Of a stretch of 6,774 bases of DNA, positions 1 to 6,271 are shown one piece after another. Location: assembly GCA_021795255.1 (NCBI GenBank), contig JAJYPQ010000215.1, positions 1 through 6,774 on the forward strand, in the 5' to 3' direction. Position numbers and translations under genes: made by a program. Below the pieces are notes generated by a model. The model made no database searches. It had not been told where the DNA came from and was given only the letters and a program-made list of their open reading frames with translations. This stretch comes from Pseudomonadota bacterium. Lineage in GTDB: Bacteria; Pseudomonadota; Gammaproteobacteria; Acidiferrobacterales; Acidiferrobacteraceae. Numbering within the stretch: position 1 is the first letter of the stretch; each line of letters starts with the position of its first letter.

Positions 1-1
1 G

Positions 2-850
2 CATGGGATCCTCATTCCGGACGACACCTGGTTCATGCCGGCTGTCCATAATACAACGACCGACGCCATTGAACTCCATGACCTCGATCTCCTCCCGGCG
101 CGCCACTTGCTCTATTTGGAGCGCCTACGGGATGGACTCTCGGCCGCGACGCGACAATCCGCGGCGGAACGCATGGTAAAATTGGGGGCTGGGCCGCGGA
201 TCGCAGATGACCCATTTGCGGCGGCGGTCATGGCGCGACGTCAGGCCCACGATTGGTCGCAGGTCCGGCCCGAATGGGGGCTGTCCGGTAACGCGTATGC
301 CCTTGTCGGTCGGCGAATACTTACTGAGGGCGTCAATTTGCAAGGCCGGGCCTTTCTGCAATCCTACGATTATCGCCTAGACCCGAAAGGTCGTCTGCTG
401 GAGAACATTCTCACAGGACCGCTTGTGGTCGGAGAATGGATTAATCTAGAGCACTATTTTTCCGTCGTCGATACCGAGCACTACGGGAGCGGGAGCAAGG
501 TCTATCACAACGTTGCCGGGCGCTTCGCGGTCATGACGGGTAACCAGAGCGATCTGCGCACCGGCTTACCGAGCCAGACCATGCTGAAGGATGGCAGGCC
601 CTACCATGAACCGATCCGGCTGATCGCCTTGGTCGAGGCGCCGCTCGCGTTCGCGCAGAGGACTGTAGGCCGCGTCGGGAAGGTGAAGGCGCTGATCGGC
701 GGCGGTTGGGTCCGGCTTGTCGTTCTCGATCCCGAGGACGATTATCGGATGCACGTCTTCGCCGACGGCGATTTCCATGTTCATCCCCGGTCCGGGCGCG
801 CCGCAAAGCTTGCTTCCGAATTGCGTCCCATTTTGGAGGGATCTGTATGA
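2..850 (+). CDS. dabA: DabA (DUF2309/UPF0753) inorganic-carbon pump subunit, C-terminal part, 5' end off window
   Basis: The frame is open from the left edge and ends at TGA 848-850, giving 282 residues. The first methionine (base 35) is internal, because family-like sequence (HGILIPDDTWF, then HNTTTD) precedes and spans it. Other DabA-like blocks are PEWGL.GN...GRR.LT (about residues 90-105), GRAFLQSYDY, ILTGPLVVGEWINLEHYFSVVD, YGSGSK and the HNV.G.FAVM.GN.SDLR.GLPSQ block, ending near HEPIRL..LVEAPL. In the family, DabA is a beta-carbonic-anhydrase-like protein that works with the membrane subunit DabB to accumulate bicarbonate using the cation gradient. Its zinc ligands lie upstream of this fragment, so catalytic integrity cannot be judged here. 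The dabB partner is not in the window. The stop overlaps the start of the following PII-like gene, so the two are probably co-translated. Confidence 0.93.
   Translation, partial: HGILIPDDTWFMPAVHNTTTDAIELHDLDLLPARHLLYLERLRDGLSAATRQSAAERMVKLGAGPRIADDPFAAAVMARRQAHDWSQVRPEWGLSGNAYALVGRRILTEGVNLQGRAFLQSYDYRLDPKGRLLENILTGPLVVGEWINLEHYFSVVDTEHYGSGSKVYHNVAGRFAVMTGNQSDLRTGLPSQTMLKDGRPYHEPIRLIALVEAPLAFAQRTVGRVGKVKALIGGGWVRLVVLDPEDDYRMHVFADGDFHVHPRSGRAAKLASELRPILEGSV
835..840 (+). promoter_or_regulatory. Ribosome binding site for the PII-like gene
   Basis: GGAGGG lies inside the end of dabA, six bases before ATG 847. It is a strong Shine-Dalgarno. It decides the start at 847 rather than an in-frame ATG at 706, which would add 47 residues with no PII similarity. 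Confidence 0.8.
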
Positions 851-1173
851 AGTCGTTGAATTTGAGTCCGTTGAAGAAGTTGGAAATCATTACGGAGGGT
901 GGTCATCAGGAGTTCGTTACGGACCTCTTGGATCGCGCTGGCGTCACAGGCTATACCATAGTTGGTAACCTCTCGGGTAAGGGTAGCCACGGTATTTACG
1001 CGGGCCACGTCATGTTCAATGAAGACGATGTCCTGATCATGGTCATCGTGGCCGTGCCCGAAGAGCTCGTCGCCCCCATTCTGCAGGGCTTCGCTCCGTT
1101 TTTCGAGAAGCACACCGGCGTAGTTTTTGTTTCGGATATCCAGGTCAGTCGGCTAGTGAAATTCAAAGACTGA
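847..1173 (+). CDS. Carboxysome-associated PII-like protein (CPII type)
   Basis: This 108-residue protein has the length of PII/SbtB-like signalling proteins. It begins MKSLNLSPLKKLEIITEGGH, the first beta strand plus helix of a PII fold. A glycine-rich T-loop-like stretch follows at about residues 34-48 (GYTIVGNLSGKGSHG), then a hydrophobic strand (VLIMVIVAVPEEL) and a C-terminal FVSDIQVSRL strand. In the literature, CPII from a Thiomonas carboxysome locus binds ADP/AMP together with bicarbonate. The placement between dabA and cbbQ matches that family, so a role reporting energy and bicarbonate status to the carbon pump or to Rubisco maintenance is likely, though inferred. Its ATG overlaps the dabA TGA (ATGA). 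The canonical GlnB uridylylation tyrosine motif is not apparent. An SbtB-like partner role is the main alternative. Confidence 0.85.
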   Translation: MKSLNLSPLKKLEIITEGGHQEFVTDLLDRAGVTGYTIVGNLSGKGSHGIYAGHVMFNEDDVLIMVIVAVPEELVAPILQGFAPFFEKHTGVVFVSDIQVSRLVKFKD

Positions 1174-1223
1174 CAACGATAGTGCCCTTATCCGTTATCG
1201 ACAATTAAACAGGTCCAAAAAAT

Positions 1224-2027
1224 ATGAGCGATCTCAAAAACCAATATCTCATTCAAAGTGAACCTTACTATAAGGAGGTTTACGACGAAATCGCGCTGTA
1301 TGAGGCGGCCTATGCGGCGCGTCTCCCTATGATGGTTAAAGGGCCGACCGGTTGCGGTAAGTCGCGGTTCATCGAGTACATGGCGTGGCGCCTCAAGCGC
1401 CCCTTGGTCAGCGTGGCCTGTAATGAGGACATGACGGCATCGGATTTGGTGGGCCGTTTTCTTCTGGATAAGGATGGCACTAAATGGCAGGACGGGCCGC
1501 TTACGACGGCGGCCCGGATCGGGGCGATCTGCTATCTGGACGAGGTAGTGGAGGCGCGGCAAGACACGACTGTGGTCATCCATCCCCTTACCGACCATCG
1601 ACGCACCCTTCCGCTGGACAAGAAAGGAGAGCTGCTCCATGCCCATCCGGACTTTCAGCTGGTGATCTCCTATAACCCTGGCTATCAGTCCTCTATGAAG
1701 GACTTGAAGCAGTCGACCAAACAGCGATTCGGCGCCTTGGACTTCAGTTATCCGGGGCGCGATATCGAGATCGAGATCGTGGCCCACGAATCGGGCGTGT
1801 CGAGCGATATGGCGGGTAAACTTGTCTCCATTGCCGAACGGTCCCGCAATCTGAAGGGCCACGGTCTTGATGAGGGGCTTTCTACGCGCATGCTGATCTA
1901 CGCCGGGTCGCTGATGCAAAAGGGCGTCGAACCGATCGCTGCTTGCAGCGTCGCCCTTGTGCGCCCGATCACCGACGATCCGGATATGCGCGATGCCCTT
2001 GATGCCGCGGTCGGAACGTTCTTTTAG
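1224..2027 (+). CDS. cbbQ: CbbQ, MoxR-type AAA+ ATPase of the CbbQO Rubisco activase
   Basis: At 267 residues this is the usual full CbbQ length. Walker A is GPTGCGKS at 40-47 and Walker B ICYLDE at 102-107, followed by the CbbQ-typical VVEAR. The sensor-1 asparagine is N151 in SYNPGYQ, the likely arginine finger R168 (TKQRFG), and sensor 2 R222 (LSTRML). The CbbQ C-terminal domain follows from about 180 to 260. In the family, CbbQ hexamers with the adaptor CbbO use ATP to remove inhibitory sugar phosphates from Rubisco, and some forms associate with carboxysomes. A 50-base gap separates it from the PII-like gene. The upstream signal is weak (AGGT at 1211-1214, nine bases before ATG). cbbO does not follow: the next genes are convergent, so CbbO must be encoded elsewhere or upstream of the window. 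Confidence 0.95.
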   Translation: MSDLKNQYLIQSEPYYKEVYDEIALYEAAYAARLPMMVKGPTGCGKSRFIEYMAWRLKRPLVSVACNEDMTASDLVGRFLLDKDGTKWQDGPLTTAARIGAICYLDEVVEARQDTTVVIHPLTDHRRTLPLDKKGELLHAHPDFQLVISYNPGYQSSMKDLKQSTKQRFGALDFSYPGRDIEIEIVAHESGVSSDMAGKLVSIAERSRNLKGHGLDEGLSTRMLIYAGSLMQKGVEPIAACSVALVRPITDDPDMRDALDAAVGTFF

Positions 2028-2041
2028 GGATTAGGTCAAGA

Positions 2042-2057
2042 CGCCGCCCGCGCGGCG
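2042..2057. terminator. GC hairpin between convergent cbbQ and Nudix genes
   Basis: CGCCGC-CCGC-GCGGCG forms a perfect six-base-pair stem with a four-base loop in the 33-base gap between the cbbQ stop and the Nudix stop. No T-run follows on either strand, so it is not a classical intrinsic terminator. It could still slow polymerase or protect both 3' ends. The position supports a terminator role more than the sequence does. Confidence 0.35.
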
Positions 2058-2060
2058 CTC

Positions 2061-2630
2061 TCAGAGTTCGGGGGGATGGCGCTGCGCCCATTGCCGAATC
2101 TTGACCAGGAGTCGATGAATCGATCGTTCTTGGTTATAGATGGGGACGTCGTTGAGTGGGATCCAGCGCAACTCGTGAGATTCGTCATTGCCGGGGATAG
2201 GTAGGCGATCGTCGATCTCGACTAGGAAGCGGATATCCAGGTGCTCATGCCCCGCATCCGGGCGATTGACCGGGATCCTATGGATATCGATGTCGAAGAT
2301 GTCCGGTTCCAGGAGGCGGATCGCGTTCAGCGAAAGCGCAGTTTCTTCGCTGCATTCCTTCAGCGCCACTCGCAGAACATTCTCATCGCCGTCGGCATGG
2401 CCGCCGGGCTGGAACCATTGCCCGAGTTTGCGGTGAAGCATGAGCAGGGTGGCGTCGCGTCGCGGATTGAGGACCCAGGTCGAGGCCGTGACATGTGCGC
2501 CCTCGTTGTCTCGATAAAAGCAACGGGGCGACTCCTGCAAAAGACGGCAGCCGCGATAGGCAAAGGCCCGCTCCTCTGGAAAGTGGCTATGGTAATGACA
2601 GAGGCGATCTTGCAGGCAGCTTCGGTCCAT
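2061..2630 (-). CDS. Nudix hydrolase in the csoS1D operon
   Basis: This 189-residue protein has a Nudix box at residues 77-99 with the spacing G-x5-E-x7-KECSEETAL. The catalytic glutamates of the EE pair (E95, E96) and E92 are present. Two usually conserved positions differ: R is K91 and the late G is A98. The preceding WFQPGGH is typical of the fold. Members of this superfamily cleave nucleoside diphosphates linked to another group (ADP-ribose, oxidised nucleotides, NADH, CoA and others), and the substrate cannot be told from the motif. The gene starts eight bases after the csoS1D stop, so it is almost certainly in the same transcript. There is no clear Shine-Dalgarno at ATG 2630, which suggests translation by reinitiation after csoS1D. 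A metabolic housekeeping role near Rubisco is an inference from context. Confidence 0.9.
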   Translation of the reverse strand: MDRSCLQDRLCHYHSHFPEERAFAYRGCRLLQESPRCFYRDNEGAHVTASTWVLNPRRDATLLMLHRKLGQWFQPGGHADGDENVLRVALKECSEETALSLNAIRLLEPDIFDIDIHRIPVNRPDAGHEHLDIRFLVEIDDRLPIPGNDESHELRWIPLNDVPIYNQERSIHRLLVKIRQWAQRHPPEL

Positions 2631-2638
2631 AGGCTAAT

Positions 2639-3397
2639 TTAGGTCCAGGAAGGATTCTCTACGGCGTGAATGGCGGCTGCGGCGGCCTCATCCACATCAG
2701 CCTCTCGACCGGAAATGATCATGCGCCCGTAAGCCCCTACGGCGCGCACATCGACGAGGGTAATATTGGCGGCCTTCTCGGCCTGATTGGCCGCGTAGAT
2801 GATGTAGCCGGCCGGCTCGGTCTCGAGAATGAACATGCTCTGCTCAGGCAAGATCATGGAACCGCGCCGGTTTTGCCGGTTTATGAGCACGGTGTGGTCC
2901 GGCATCATGCCGCGAATGATCTCATTCCAGGTGATACGGCATGCCTTGCGATCCTTCTGGTCAGCCTCCATCCACCTAAGGACGGCGCGTCCCGCTTCCC
3001 GCACATCGCTCTGATCGCGCTGGTGAATGATCATGGCGCCAAATTCACGCTCGATCACAAGCTGGGATAGATGCACACGCGTCGCCTTGAGGGCGATATC
3101 GGTGAGGCGATGGATAGCCATGCCTGGCGACACCTCGACCCACAGCGCGCCGTCACCAGGGATCGGCAGGAAGCCCTGGGAGACTGTGGCGATGTAGGCG
3201 GCGAGTTGAGGCTGAAGTGAGTCTATGTAGACGTACGTCCGGAGCTGGATCATGGGCTCACGAGCAATAAAGGATCCCGCCAGCATACCCGAGAGTGGGG
3301 GATTTTTCCAGAAGCGCACGGGGGTTTTGCCGGGTTCAGGAGGGATTGCAAGCGTCCAATTGCCGTCGCCTGCTCGTTTATATATGCCCCTATTCAA
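2639..3397 (-). CDS. csoS1D: CsoS1D, tandem-BMC (BMC-T) alpha-carboxysome shell protein; N-terminus uncertain
   Basis: The annotated span is 252 residues from a TTG at 3397. Two BMC domains are visible. The first, about residues 51-150, begins [17 protein letters not shown] and contains [17 protein letters not shown]. The second, about 151-250, contains [30 protein letters not shown] and VRAVGAYGR, and ends in [11 protein letters not shown]. These blocks match CsoS1D as I remember it from Prochlorococcus. There, trimers form pseudohexamers, stack in pairs, and carry a gated pore controlled by a Glu-Arg pair. E116-R117 (VIEREFG) is the likely equivalent here. The probable role is transport of larger metabolites such as RuBP or 3-PGA through the shell. 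The TTG lacks a Shine-Dalgarno. In-frame ATGs at residues 38 and 49 would trim the disordered N-terminus but keep the BMC domains. The frame also stays open 25 codons upstream (see separate entry). Confidence 0.93.
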   Translation of the reverse strand: MNRGIYKRAGDGNWTLAIPPEPGKTPVRFWKNPPLSGMLAGSFIAREPMIQLRTYVYIDSLQPQLAAYIATVSQGFLPIPGDGALWVEVSPGMAIHRLTDIALKATRVHLSQLVIEREFGAMIIHQRDQSDVREAGRAVLRWMEADQKDRKACRITWNEIIRGMMPDHTVLINRQNRRGSMILPEQSMFILETEPAGYIIYAANQAEKAANITLVDVRAVGAYGRMIISGREADVDEAAAAAIHAVENPSWT

Positions 3398-3472
3398 GGC
3401 GCTTTTAGCGCGTGCATCCAGGGCGCGCTGGAGACATGAGTCGCGGCCGCGGAAGTCTTTCTCGCTCGCTTC
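3398..3472 (-). other. In-frame upstream extension of csoS1D with CsoS2 N-repeat-like motif
   Basis: Upstream of the TTG the csoS1D frame has no stop for 25 codons, until TGA at 3475-3473. The codons are mostly G/C in the third position, like the gene itself. The peptide includes [17 protein letters not shown], running across the TTG. It resembles the Rubisco-binding N-repeat of CsoS2 as I recall it (RREALSxxGKxAL). No ATG or GTG lies in this stretch. Either the true start is farther upstream and a one-base indel near 3475 breaks the frame, or a CTG/TTG starts the protein. In the other two frames, upstream sequence is also open, including an ATG at 3524-3522, so an indel is feasible. It could also be chance open frame. 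Confidence 0.4.
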
Positions 3473-3680
3473 TCACAGTCGTGTCCGCGCTCGCAGGAGG
3501 GTCCGTTGTCCGAGGGCCGCGCATGATGGTGTCCGGGTAAGTCGTGAAGCCGAAAATCTGGCCGCGCCCAGGTCCGTTGACCGTGGGAGCTCCACTTGGG
3601 CTTTACGTGCCTAGCGGGGGAGGCCTCGTGCAGAGCCTAAGGACTTATGGTGTATGCCATGCACAAAGGCTGTGAAGGGC

Positions 3681-3710
3681 TTAGCTGCGCCCACCGAAGT
3701 GTTCTATAAT
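3681..3710 (+). promoter_or_regulatory. Possible sigma70 promoter
   Basis: A perfect -10 consensus TATAAT stands at 3705-3710 in otherwise GC-rich sequence. The best -35 at reasonable spacing is TTAGCT at 3681-3686 (18-base spacer), matching only three of six consensus positions. Transcription from about 3717 would give a leader of roughly 160 bases before the small membrane protein start, containing the stem-loop at 3733-3769. Confidence 0.35.
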
Positions 3711-3732
3711 CGCCACGGGCGTCATTTGGTAT

Positions 3733-3769
3733 GGGACATAGGGGCGTTATGACCCTTGACCCCGGTCCC
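3733..3769 (+). other. Stem-loop in intergenic/leader region
   Basis: GGGAC (3733-3737) pairs with GTCCC (3765-3769), and GGGG (3741-3744) pairs with CCCC (3760-3763). A three-base bulge on the left and a single base on the right separate the two helices. The apical loop is 15 bases. There is no T-run, so termination is unlikely. It could be a leader structure or part of a small RNA. Stems of this kind also arise by chance in GC-rich DNA. Confidence 0.3.
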
Positions 3770-3877
3770 GGAGCTTGCAGTGTTTAGGGAGCACACGGCC
3801 GATGCTTGAGCGGGGGCGGGTGATTATAGGGCTGCAACGAAATCTGCCACGAGGACACCATTGGTCGCGATGTTGTG

Positions 3878-4225
3878 ATGACAGTGCGGAAACCGGTTAA
3901 GAAATCCCAGAAAAAGACGAGTGCGGCGGCGCGAAGGACGCGCGGTTCGGGCTCTATGGTGCGGGCACGCGGGCTTGTGTTGGGGCTTACGGGGCTCCTG
4001 TGCGCCCTGGCGCTCGTTTACCCCCCGTGGCGCGATGTCTGGACGAATTTCGAAGGCTTCCATTTGCGCGCCCCGATCGCATACGGCCCGTTTTGGTCGC
4101 CCCCGCACGCGGTTTTTCCGTCCCCGCGGACGATCGCCGTCCGCCGCTTGGGAGAAGAGGTCGCAGCGATCGTTGGTCTCGGTCTGCTGTTGTATTGGCT
4201 CGCGGGCAGGGGTCGGACGCGCTAA
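3878..4225 (+). CDS. Small two-helix membrane protein of unknown function
   Basis: From ATG 3878 the protein has 115 residues; a GTG sits one codon earlier and another in-frame ATG at 3956. The first 30 residues are rich in Lys and Arg (VRKPVKKSQKKTSAAARRTR). A hydrophobic helix follows (about 32-48, GLVLGLTGLLCALALVY), then a PPW motif, a loop of about 45 residues with YGPFWSPP, and a second helix near the C-terminus (about 95-109, VAAIVGLGLLLYWLAG). The positive-inside rule puts both ends in the cytoplasm and the aromatic loop outside. I do not recognise the family, although small membrane proteins with a PPW turn and a PxWSPP loop seem familiar in gammaproteobacteria. Codon third positions are G/C rich, which supports real coding. 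No good Shine-Dalgarno precedes any of the starts (GAGGA at 3851-3855 is too far). Confidence 0.65.
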   Translation: MTVRKPVKKSQKKTSAAARRTRGSGSMVRARGLVLGLTGLLCALALVYPPWRDVWTNFEGFHLRAPIAYGPFWSPPHAVFPSPRTIAVRRLGEEVAAIVGLGLLLYWLAGRGRTR

Positions 4226-4355
4226 CGGCCGGCCTCGACCCGGCGGTCTTGGGCGGCTCCCGGCGTCTCACCGGCCCTCGCTAACAAGTCTCTTACAGAT
4301 CCCTGGGTTGCGGCAAGCAAAAGGGGTGTTGCGGTGTCCATACAAAGCGCAAGGC

Positions 4356-4385
4356 CTGCGACCGATGCGAAGAGCCCGTTATACT
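4356..4385 (+). promoter_or_regulatory. Possible promoter of the outer-membrane protein gene
   Basis: TATACT at 4380-4385 is a five-of-six -10 match. The best -35 is CTGCGA at 4356-4361 with an 18-base spacer, and is weak. A start near 4392 would give a leader of about 40 bases. The 207-base gap 4226-4432 that holds this site contains no other convincing feature apart from a GGCCGG/CCGGCC inverted pair at 4227-4232 and 4271-4276, which lacks a T-run. Confidence 0.35.
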
Positions 4386-4417
4386 GCGTGCAGTCGAGGT
4401 CATTTCAGCCGCAGGGC

Positions 4418-4423
4418 GAGGTG
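4418..4423 (+). promoter_or_regulatory. Ribosome binding site of the outer-membrane protein gene
   Basis: GAGGTG lies nine bases before ATG 4433. It supports that start over the in-frame ATG 33 codons upstream, as does the signal peptide beginning at once after 4433. Confidence 0.6.
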
Positions 4424-4432
4424 AAGAGCGGT

Positions 4433-5203
4433 ATGCATTGGGCCTGGAGGGGTTTTGTTTTGGCGCTGTTGTCGCAGGCGGCATGGGCTTCTGCCACATG
4501 GACACTGGGAAATATCCCCTCCGATTATCAAGGTCGTTTCGGAACCAAGCACACGATCGGCATTTTCTATGATCCGACCTTTCTTCAATACCAGACCGCG
4601 ACTCTGCGTCTCAAGTTGACGGTCCCTTATATTTCGGTATCCGATTTGCCGCTTGGCGCGACTGTCACCAACGGAACCCTCACGACCCACACGAGTAGCC
4701 AGAAGACGACGACCGCAAGTGGTCTTGGTGATATCTGGCTGGCCGCGCACGCCACCGTGGTCCCGGAAAAGGGCCTGCGCCCGGCTCTGGTGCCTTATGC
4801 CAAAGTGAAGTTGGGCACCGCCTCGGCGAGCAAGGGCCTGGGCACCGGTCGGAACGATTATGAGTTTGGGCTGGGCGTGAACACCACGATAGGCGTCAAT
4901 ATGTTCCCATTCGCCCATATTGGTTACCGCTTCGTCGGTAAGCCGCCGGGCCAGAATTTACAGAACATCGTGACCTACGATGCGGGGGTCAGCGTCGCGA
5001 TTACGCCACGCAACATCTTTACCCTGATGTATTCCGGTGAACAGTCCGAGCAGCCAGGCTACGCAGGGCCTGTGGACGCCATTGTTGCTTGGAACCATAA
5101 CGTGACGGTCGCCGGCAGCGGCTTCCAGATCTACCTCGACAAGGGTCTTACTCATGGTAGCGCCAATATTGGCGCCGGGTTCGGCGGCCAAGTGGTGTTT
5201 TGA
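4433..5203 (+). CDS. Outer-membrane beta-barrel protein (putative transporter-type)
   Basis: This is a 256-residue precursor. Residues 1-21 form a signal peptide, with a hydrophobic core WRGFVLALLSQAAWA and possible cleavage after AWA (19) or ASA (21). The mature part has alternating polar and hydrophobic strands, aromatic girdle residues and the terminal phenylalanine (GGQVVF) recognised by the BAM machinery. Blocks such as SGLGDIWL, PALVPYAKVKLGTA, KGLGTGRNDYEFGLG and FAHIGYRFVGKPPG match the broad 'transporter / MetA-like outer membrane protein' group as I know it. The substrate is unknown. The start at 4433 is chosen from the signal peptide and ribosome binding site; an earlier ATG at 4334 would bury the signal sequence behind 33 residues. 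The gene converges on the DUF5666 gene with 16 bases between stops. No functional link to the carboxysome genes is visible. Confidence 0.8.
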   Translation: MHWAWRGFVLALLSQAAWASATWTLGNIPSDYQGRFGTKHTIGIFYDPTFLQYQTATLRLKLTVPYISVSDLPLGATVTNGTLTTHTSSQKTTTASGLGDIWLAAHATVVPEKGLRPALVPYAKVKLGTASASKGLGTGRNDYEFGLGVNTTIGVNMFPFAHIGYRFVGKPPGQNLQNIVTYDAGVSVAITPRNIFTLMYSGEQSEQPGYAGPVDAIVAWNHNVTVAGSGFQIYLDKGLTHGSANIGAGFGGQVVF

Positions 5204-5569
5204 TCCTCGAACCGCAGGCTCAAGGCATCGGCGGCCGGGGCAGATCGATCTGCGGACGGGCAAAAGCCGGACCGGAGACGAGAGGGCGGTCGATGGTCGG
5301 ACGAGCGCTCTGGGGAGCACTGATCGATGGCCGATCGACCGGGGCGTGGCGGACCGGGGGTCCGTGAAGGGTGTGCGTCAGTCCATAGCTCATGATGCAG
5401 GTGACGGGGATGATGCGATGAATCGCAAAGGCCCCGCGGGCGGTGCGCACGGCGACGAAAAGGGACGGCCCGCGTCCGGGAGCGGTCGCCCGGCTGGAAG
5501 GTCCTTGCAGGGTCGTGCCCTCATAACGCCAGCCCGCCCGGATAGCTCGCAGATATCCGGTAATCGTTA

Positions 5570-5572
5570 CCC
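5570..5572 (-). other. Probable second frameshift site (G run)
   Basis: On the minus strand the second segment ends GGC GGG TAA. One more G gives GGC GGG GTA ACG ATT ACC and joins the third segment (VTITGYL). The shift could lie anywhere between about 5567 and 5640. Confidence 0.45.
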
Positions 5573-6106
5573 GCCGACTGCGGGCCTGTGAAAGACCGGT
5601 GGCGGCTGTACGCGGGTGATGATGGCGTATCCCGATCGGTAATATCCCAAAGCGAGCACATAACTCCCGGGTGGCGGAGTGCTGTGGGCGGTTGACAGGA
5701 AGAGGTGTCGACCGAGCCTGAGGGTATGGCGGCGCACGGTTTTCAGCGGCCCGCGGATCAGGAAGGGTATGTCCTTCGAACGCGGTTTCTTCAGTCGCGT
5801 GACGCGGGTCGCCTGCCACCTCCCGGGGGCGCTCGGGAGTGCGCTTACGCGGATATCCATGCCGGCTCTCAAGCGGAGGGTCGGGGCGGCGCAGCCGCAG
5901 ATGGTGGCGCGATGCATGATCACCGTTTGCCCCAATACCGTGGGCGTACGGCCGTCTCGCGCGACGGCCTTTATGATGCCCACCAAGGCGTGCTGGACGC
6001 GTACGGTCTTGGCGATGCTTCTGTGCTTGCGTGTGCGGGCTTCGACGAACACTACGTTCCCCCGGCGGAGGGCCTTGCTTTGTGCGTCGTGACCATCTCT
6101 CAGGTA

Positions 6107-6110
6107 GGGG
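6107..6110 (-). other. Probable first frameshift site (C run)
   Basis: On the minus strand the sequence reads ACG ACC CCT ACC TGA. With one more C it would read ACG ACC CCC TAC CTG and join the first DUF5666 segment to the second without a stop. The exact base lost is inferred. Confidence 0.55.
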
Positions 6111-6271
6111 TCGTCGGTAGGAGCAGGTATTCGGTGCCGTTTACGAAGATGCTGCCAAATCTTTGGATCACACCGATTGCCGTCACCCCGGTGCCGCCGA
6201 TTCCGCCGCGTGGGGCGGTAAAGCCCGAGGCCAGAAAGACTAGGCAGGCGATAAGCAGGTGGCGCCAGAGA

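Larger units (their letters stand above)
3473..3877. other. Intergenic region between csoS1D and the small membrane protein gene
   Basis: These 405 bases separate divergent genes. Open frames are present on both strands, but none shows a recognisable protein, a ribosome binding site or a coding pattern I trust. The region should hold the promoters for csoS1D (-) and the small membrane protein (+). Part of the csoS1D-proximal end may encode the missing N-terminus of CsoS1D. A possible + promoter and a stem-loop are listed separately. A nine-base direct repeat, GGTCCGTTG, occurs at 3500-3508 and 3571-3579. I see no tRNA, CRISPR or insertion element. Confidence 0.5.

Noticed and set aside
1177..1200. 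CGATA/TATCG inverted repeat between the PII-like gene and cbbQ as a terminator or attenuator
   Set aside because: Only five base pairs with a 14-base loop and no T-run; too weak to call.
1188..1919. Minus-strand open frame of 243 codons opposite cbbQ
   Set aside because: cbbQ has all AAA+ motifs in the plus frame. The antisense frame has no recognisable domain.
3500..3579. Repeated GGTCCGTTG at 3500-3508 and 3571-3579 as operator sites
   Set aside because: Only two copies of nine bases, with no palindrome and no link to a known regulator; may be chance.
3252..3614. Plus-strand open frame of 120 codons opposite the start of csoS1D
   Set aside because: It overlaps the well-supported csoS1D on the other strand, has Arg/Ser-rich low-complexity sequence, and has no ribosome binding site or known domain.
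4334..4432. N-terminal extension of the outer-membrane protein from ATG 4334
   Set aside because: It would place 33 polar residues before a clear signal peptide, and a Shine-Dalgarno precedes 4433.
6100..6115. Programmed -1 ribosomal frameshifting in the DUF5666 gene
   Set aside because: No canonical slippery heptamer is in phase (the sequence reads G ACC CCT), and a second break occurs downstream. Decay or sequencing error is simpler.
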